DNA from: Candidatus Halomonas stercoripullorum
GTDB lineage: Bacteria; Pseudomonadota; Gammaproteobacteria; Pseudomonadales; Halomonadaceae
Direction: 5' to 3'
DNA length: 5,974 nucleotides
Assembly (NCBI GenBank): GCA_019114645.1
Contig: DXFC01000046.1
Span: 1-5,974, forward strand
This document shows positions 1-2,738 of this stretch, piece after piece; the first letter of the stretch is position 1, and each line of letters begins with the position of its first letter. The notes under the pieces were generated by a model, which searched no databases, was not told where the DNA came from, and worked only from the letters and a program-made list of their open reading frames with translations. The translations under genes and the position numbers were made by a program.

Positions 1-98
1 GTACGGTAATCGCGCCAGACTGCCCGGCAGATAACTGCCAGCACACCCAACGTAAGCGCCGGCCAGATCAACACATAAGCGGTGTATAAAAAAGTCAT
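1..98 (-). CDS. Putative SSS-transporter small subunit (partial, cut by left window edge)
   Basis: A leftward ATG at 98-96 opens a reading frame that stays open to the window edge (32 codons). It is preceded by a good GGAGA Shine-Dalgarno (minus strand, 109-105) with a 6-nt spacer. The visible peptide starts MTFLYTAYVLIWPAL and continues with one hydrophobic helix (about residues 4-24), then basic residues (CRAVWRDYR). This pattern, a single N-terminal helix with a TAYVLIWP-like start and a charged Arg-rich tail in a protein of roughly 40-50 residues, matches from memory the family annotated as 'putative transporter small subunit', encoded next to sodium:solute symporters. It lies 71 nt downstream of the symporter on the same strand, so co-transcription and an accessory role in the inner membrane are likely. 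Only a few C-terminal residues should be missing. The function of the family is not established. Confidence 0.75.
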   Translation of the reverse strand, partial: MTFLYTAYVLIWPALTLGVLAVICRAVWRDYR

Positions 99-104
99 GA
101 CTTA

Positions 105-109
105 TCTCC
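105..109 (-). promoter_or_regulatory. Ribosome binding site of the small subunit gene
   Basis: The minus strand reads GGAGA, six bases before the ATG at 98. It supports translation of a reading frame that is short and easily missed. The downstream end of the intercistronic hairpin (114) lies only four bases upstream of this site. Confidence 0.7.
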
Positions 110-113
110 ATTG

Positions 114-139
114 ATAGCCAGGCCCACTGACCTGGCTAT
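114..139 (-). repeat. Intercistronic hairpin between symporter and small subunit genes
   Basis: There is a perfect 9-bp inverted repeat: ATAGCCAGG at 114-122 and CCTGGCTAT at 131-139, with an 8-base loop. In the direction of transcription (minus strand) no U-run follows the stem, so it does not look like an ordinary intrinsic terminator for the symporter. On the plus strand the stem is followed by TTTCTT, but no plus-strand gene is visible to its left. Its position after the symporter stop and just before the next RBS suggests a role in mRNA stability, partial attenuation or translational control of the small subunit. That role is inference. Confidence 0.6.
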
Positions 140-169
140 TTCTTGTCCTAATCAATATGGCTGAACGCT

Positions 170-1888
170 TTAGCGTGCAGGGTTTTCCCGCACCGTAGCG
201 AAAACTGGTGCAGCAGGCTCGTGCTTGCCCTCAGCGCTGAGCAGATCTTCTGCCAAGCCATCATCGTAATGACCGACCTTTTCCTTGATCGTGTCGAAGT
301 CGAAGTCCTCACGGCTGGTCAGGCTCATCGCGACACACACCAGCGTGCTGGTTCCATAAGCGGTCAAAGAGGCCAATAGCACGGTGTAATCACGCAGGAA
401 GCCGGTGGCAAAGATCAGCATCGCTATCAACGTCAGAACCGCGGCGGCAGCACCGGCGCGTCTGCCAAAGAAACCAAACGCCATCAAGCCAATGATGACA
501 GCACCACCCACACTGGCCACCAGCTCGAAAAACAGGCCACCCAGCCCCTGCAGCGGCACCAGTTCGAAGCGCGCGATACAGAACAGCACCATGGCCACCA
601 GTACAGAAGTGGTAAACGCCTTGTTGGTGATACGACCCCAGAAACAGCTGGCAATCACCGGGAAGACGATGGCTCCCCACAGGGCGCCGACAAACACCAG
701 CATCATCAGAATATCGAGAGCAAAGCTGGCAAAGATAATACCCACCACGGTCGCAGTGATCATGGTGAGGCGTCCGATCAGCAGCATGCGCCTGGGATCG
801 GCCTTGCCCTTAGCCAGGTTCTTGCCGTAAACGTCGGCCATCATGATGGCCGAGAGGGCTGACAGGTCCGAATCAGCGGTGGACGAGAGCGAGCCGATAA
901 CCAGAACAAAGAACAGCGCGATAAACACCGGCGGCAGATAACCCGACACCATCTGCGGAATCAGGTTGTTCATATTGCCGTTCAGCGGCTCGACTCCAGC
1001 GGTCAGAGCCATCAAGCCGATCATGCCGAGGCCGATGACGATGGCACCGTAGCCAACCGTGGCCGTAATGAAGGTCGGCTTGATATGCCTTTCATCCACA
1101 GCGAACAGGCGCTGAGAGATCGTCTGGTTACCGATGGCATAAGCCAGCACAGCGACAAAGAAGGGCGCTCCCTGGTGCAGCGCGGCTTCCAGAGAGAACA
1201 GGTTGGTTTGCTCGACAGTGAGGTTGTCGAATCCAGCGATCATGGCGCTGGGACCACCCATGGAGAAGAATACCGCAGGAATAATCACGATGGCGATGGC
1301 CATCATCGCCACAAGCTGGGCAAAGTCAGTCAATACCGAGGCGCGGAAGCCCGACCACAGGGTATAAGCGAGCACCCCGAACCCGGCCATCATCACCCCG
1401 GCCTGAAACGAAAGGGGAGAGAGCACCGCAACCAGAGCACCTGCGGCGGTAAAGTTGACCATCAGGCTGATAATACTGCCCAGCACATTGGAGAGCGCCA
1501 GGATCAATTGGCTGGAAGAGCCATGACGTGCGTGAATCAGCTCGCCCAAGGTGTGGGCATTGGGCGCCAGCTGGCGGAAACGCCGTCCGAAAGGATAAAT
1601 GAACAGAATCATCAGCGCCCCCCACAAGCCGTAATGGAGTGGGCCTGAAACTCCATAGGTATAGCCCGAGGTAGCCGCAGCATAAAACGAAGCAGCCCAA
1701 ATCCAGGTTGCAGTCATGCTGGCTGCGCCAACGCCGAAACCGATGCGCTGGTTGGCCACCATATAGGCATCGGCATCTTCATTTTTTTCACGGATAGTCA
1801 GCGTCATCAGATAGGTGCCGCCGTAAAACAGAACCAATAACAACACCACCGTCCAGGTGGAAAATTGAAATAATTCTTGTTCGTGCAC
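170..1888 (-). CDS. Sodium:solute symporter (SSS) family transporter, DUR3-like branch
   Basis: Inner-membrane, cation-coupled uptake protein with about 13 predicted hydrophobic helices over residues 10-525 and an acidic, probably cytoplasmic tail of about 45 residues. Numbering is from the preferred GTG at 1888 (572 aa). APNAHT at 108-113, followed by an ARHG motif, is typical of the DUR3-type subgroup, which includes urea and polyamine transporters. SSTADSD at 335-341 corresponds to the SSS helix that supplies Ser/Thr ligands of the Na2 site. The substrate cannot be read from the sequence; urea, polyamine or an organic acid are all possible. Start choice: the frame opens at GTG 1900, but GTG 1888 has a TGAGGA Shine-Dalgarno (1899-1894) at a 5-nt spacing, whereas GTG 1900 has nothing comparable. 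The gene is complete, and the likely small subunit follows downstream. Confidence 0.9.
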   Translation of the reverse strand: MHEQELFQFSTWTVVLLLVLFYGGTYLMTLTIREKNEDADAYMVANQRIGFGVGAASMTATWIWAASFYAAATSGYTYGVSGPLHYGLWGALMILFIYPFGRRFRQLAPNAHTLGELIHARHGSSSQLILALSNVLGSIISLMVNFTAAGALVAVLSPLSFQAGVMMAGFGVLAYTLWSGFRASVLTDFAQLVAMMAIAIVIIPAVFFSMGGPSAMIAGFDNLTVEQTNLFSLEAALHQGAPFFVAVLAYAIGNQTISQRLFAVDERHIKPTFITATVGYGAIVIGLGMIGLMALTAGVEPLNGNMNNLIPQMVSGYLPPVFIALFFVLVIGSLSSTADSDLSALSAIMMADVYGKNLAKGKADPRRMLLIGRLTMITATVVGIIFASFALDILMMLVFVGALWGAIVFPVIASCFWGRITNKAFTTSVLVAMVLFCIARFELVPLQGLGGLFFELVASVGGAVIIGLMAFGFFGRRAGAAAAVLTLIAMLIFATGFLRDYTVLLASLTAYGTSTLVCVAMSLTSREDFDFDTIKEKVGHYDDGLAEDLLSAEGKHEPAAPVFATVRENPAR

Positions 1889-1893
1889 AGAAT

Positions 1894-1899
1894 TCCTCA
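1894..1899 (-). promoter_or_regulatory. Ribosome binding site that decides the symporter start
   Basis: The minus strand reads TGAGGA, then ATTCT, then GTG (1888-1886). This is a strong site at the right distance for GTG 1888. It overlaps the alternative GTG at 1900, which argues against the longer form that would add only four residues. Confidence 0.6.
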
Positions 1900-1912
1900 C
1901 AAGTGATCCGGT

Positions 1913-1932
1913 GCGCCGGGCATGCCCGGCGC
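1913..1932. repeat. Perfect 20-bp palindrome upstream of the symporter
   Basis: GCGCCGGG-CATG-CCCGGCGC is identical on both strands. It lies 24 bp upstream of the symporter GTG at 1888. In RNA it would form a very stable 8-bp GC stem with a CAUG loop in the 5' leader; as DNA it could be a dimeric operator. No T-run follows on either strand, so it is not an obvious terminator. I do not recognise a known regulator for it. Confidence 0.6.
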
Positions 1933-1946
1933 AGAGTCAAGTCTGA

Positions 1947-2069
1947 CCATCGCACGGCGATGGCCGTTAGAGTCATTCCGTCCGAAAACAGCACCCGGCG
2001 GGCGCAACGAATCGAGCCTGGCTCGGCAGGCAAGTTCAACACGGAATGCGCAGGTCGTTAGCCGACCTG
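1947..2069. repeat. Cluster of three short inverted repeats in the symporter upstream region
   Basis: There are three hairpin-capable units: CCATCG/CGATGG at 1947-1952 and 1958-1963 (5-nt loop); CGAGC/GCTCG at 2013-2017 and 2021-2025 (3-nt spacer, extendable by one pair); and CAGGTCG/CGACCTG at 2051-2057 and 2063-2069 (5-nt loop). The last begins nine bases after the stop of the minus-strand remnant frame ending at 2078, so it could be that gene's transcript-end hairpin, although no U-run follows. I could not find a convincing sigma-70 or sigma-54 promoter for the symporter here. Apart from these repeats and the 20-bp palindrome, I see nothing between 1900 and 2077. Confidence 0.45.
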
Positions 2070-2077
2070 GAGTAGCC

Positions 2078-2248
2078 CTAAAAGCTGACCTGGTTGCGTA
2101 GCGCGAACGTTAGGTCGGGCCAGGAAAAGAGGGGCAGAACGTACCCCGAAGGGTCAATGTAGCAGACATGGATTCCCTCACAGTCGATAGCATCACGCAG
2201 ACGCACATTCGAATATTCCGGTGATCCAGTCACAGGGTCAGGGTGTGA
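2078..2248 (-). pseudogene. Minus-strand open frame reading like real protein, no credible start; possible gene remnant
   Basis: Fifty-six codons stay open from just after a TAG (2251-2249) to a TAG at 2080-2078. The peptide looks protein-like: a mixed-composition segment with PEYSNVRLRDAIDCEG, then CYIDPSGYVLPLFSWPD, ending in FALRNQVSF. About 33 of 56 codons end in G or C. There is no ATG or TTG; the only candidates are GTG codons at 2233 and 2206, neither with a clear Shine-Dalgarno. In the same frame, upstream of the TAG, another 43 codons run from an ATG at 2380, so one explanation is a gene of about 100 codons broken by an amber stop. However, that first part looks less protein-like and overlaps the nrdA promoter. 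Alternatives are the 3' end of a deleted gene, or chance. I do not recognise the family. Confidence 0.35.
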
Positions 2249-2250
2249 CT
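2228..2250. repeat. Inverted repeat AGTCACA-N9-TGTGACT
   Basis: Perfect 7-bp arms at 2228-2234 and 2244-2250 flank GGGTCAGGG. The half-sites face the wrong way for a CRP site (TGTGA-N6-TCACA). It coincides with the 5' end of the minus-strand remnant frame. Its role is unknown; it may be chance or an unrecognised operator. Apart from this repeat and the remnant frame, I see nothing further in 2252-2360. Confidence 0.35.
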
Positions 2251-2361
2251 AGGTGTGCAAATTGACTGCACGTTTATACATGAACGCAGCGCAGCATACC
2301 CGTTGTCCGTCCAGATGTCCAATCACCGGCACGAGGGGAAAGCGCGCCAGAGGCTCGAAAA

Positions 2362-2377
2362 ACACCACCCCTTGACA
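2362..2377 (+). promoter_or_regulatory. Degenerate upstream NrdR box (candidate)
   Basis: ACACCACCCCTTGACA begins exactly 31 bp before the clear NrdR box at 2393, which is the spacing of about three helical turns known for paired NrdR sites. It keeps the 5' half-site (ACAC-A) and the TTG of the 3' half but lacks the AT-rich centre. It overlaps the -35 hexamer. Taken alone it would not be called. Confidence 0.35.
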
Positions 2378-2402
2378 CATGGTCCAATAAAACCACTAAA
2401 TA
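2372..2402 (+). promoter_or_regulatory. Candidate sigma-70 promoter of nrdAB
   Basis: A perfect -35 TTGACA lies at 2372-2377. The -10 is weaker: TAAATA at 2397-2402 (19-bp spacer) or the overlapping CTAAAT at 2396-2401 (18 bp). Either places the start of transcription near 2407-2410, exactly where the cobalamin aptamer begins, which supports the assignment. The -10 lies inside the NrdR palindrome, so repressor binding would block it. Confidence 0.6.
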
Positions 2403-2409
2403 TAGTGGT
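2392..2409 (+). promoter_or_regulatory. NrdR box overlapping the nrdAB -10 region
   Basis: ACCACTA-AATA-TAGTGGT is an 18-bp palindrome with 7-bp arms. Its core, CCACTAAATATAGTGG, agrees at 13 of 16 positions with the NrdR box consensus as I know it (acaCwAtATaTwGtgt). NrdR is the zinc-ribbon/ATP-cone repressor of ribonucleotide reductase genes. It lies directly upstream of a reductase operon and on top of the -10, as expected for a repressor site. Confidence 0.8.
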
Positions 2410-2617
2410 CACGGTCTCTCAATCGGGTTTGAGAGCTAAGAGGGAATCCGGTGCGCCTGAATGGCAACGCCGGAGCTGCCCCCGCAACTGTGAGCGGTGA
2501 GTCTACATCCGACCCTGCCAGTGAAACACATCACTGCAGCAAGGCCACTGAAGCCACACGGCTTTGGGAAGGCCAGGATGCCGACACTGACCCGCGAGCC
2601 AGGAGACCTGCCGCGAC
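2408..2617 (+). ncRNA. Cobalamin (B12) riboswitch aptamer controlling nrdAB
   Basis: All the hallmark conserved blocks of the adenosylcobalamin riboswitch are present in order. These are GAGGGAATCCGGTG (about 2440-2453), GAGCTGCCCCCGCAACTGT (2473-2491), CCACTG (2545-2550), GGGAAGGC (2566-2573) and the B12 box AGCCAGGAGACCTGCC (2597-2612). The closing helix P1 pairs GTCACGG (2408-2414) with CCGCGAC (2611-2617), with one A-C mismatch. A 7-bp hairpin (2416-2422 with 2429-2435) follows the 5' strand, and a small AAGCC/GGCTT hairpin lies at 2551-2564. The aptamer sits between the promoter and nrdA on the same strand. Cobalamin binding normally reduces expression of the downstream genes. Here those encode a B12-independent reductase, a logic known for class I RNR operons in organisms that also carry the B12-dependent class II enzyme. 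Confidence 0.95.
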
Positions 2618-2738
2618 ACCATGAAAACGTCCTCGGGCGGGGTGTCCCGGTGGTCGCTTGATGCCTTTTCCGGCCTTGCGCCGGACTGTCATGCGCCCGC
2701 TCGGCATTGCCCCCCATGAAACTAGGGGTTTCAAGCCG
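2613..2738 (+). promoter_or_regulatory. Riboswitch expression platform and nrdA leader
   Basis: The 3' strand of aptamer helix P1 has competing partners. GACACC (2615-2620) pairs with GGTGTC (2641-2646), and GCGAC (2613-2617) pairs with GTCGC (2653-2657). Further on there is a strong TCCGGC/GCCGGA hairpin (2669-2685, 5-nt loop) without a following U-run. The AGGGG Shine-Dalgarno (2724-2728) faces a six-C run (2710-2715) and also lies in the loop of a GAAAC/GTTTC hairpin (2718-2732). With no U-tract terminator visible, control at translation is more likely than at transcription termination. This mechanism is inferred from pairing by eye. Confidence 0.5.
2724..2728 (+). promoter_or_regulatory. 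Probable ribosome binding site of nrdA
   Basis: AGGGG ends ten bases before ATG 2739. The spacing is slightly long, but no stronger site precedes the earlier in-frame starts (TTG 2658, ATG 2661, ATG 2691). It can be masked by the neighbouring C-run at 2710-2715, which fits riboswitch control of translation. Confidence 0.45.

Noticed and set aside
1085..1648. A 187-codon plus-strand open frame opposite the symporter gene.
   Set aside because: It is a shadow of the symporter, with low-complexity His/Gln/Arg-rich translation and no membrane or domain signature.
2228..2250. AGTCACA-N9-TGTGACT as a CRP or FNR site.
   Set aside because: The half-sites are in the reverse order for CRP and do not match FNR.
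2255..2280. TTGACT at 2262-2267 with TATACA at 2275-2280 as a promoter.
   Set aside because: The spacer is only 7 bp, so the two elements cannot form one promoter.
2401..2406. TATAGT as the -10 element of the nrdAB promoter (5 of 6 consensus).
   Set aside because: The spacing to TTGACA would be 23 bp, too long, and no -35 lies at 17 bp. It is better explained as the right half of the NrdR palindrome.
2255..2500. An 81-codon plus-strand open frame upstream of nrdA.
   Set aside because: It runs through the promoter, the NrdR box and the first part of the riboswitch, and its translation does not look like protein.
2669..2685. The TCCGGC/GCCGGA stem considered as a Rho-independent terminator of the riboswitch.
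   Set aside because: It is followed by CTGTCATGCG with no U-run; the T-run lies before the stem instead. A role in translation control is more plausible.
2621..2719. A 32-codon upstream open frame starting ATGAAAACG between the riboswitch and nrdA.
   Set aside because: The only nearby Shine-Dalgarno-like sequence (AGGAG, 2601-2605) lies within the B12 box, 15 bases away. The peptide shows no family resemblance, and the region is better explained as the expression platform.
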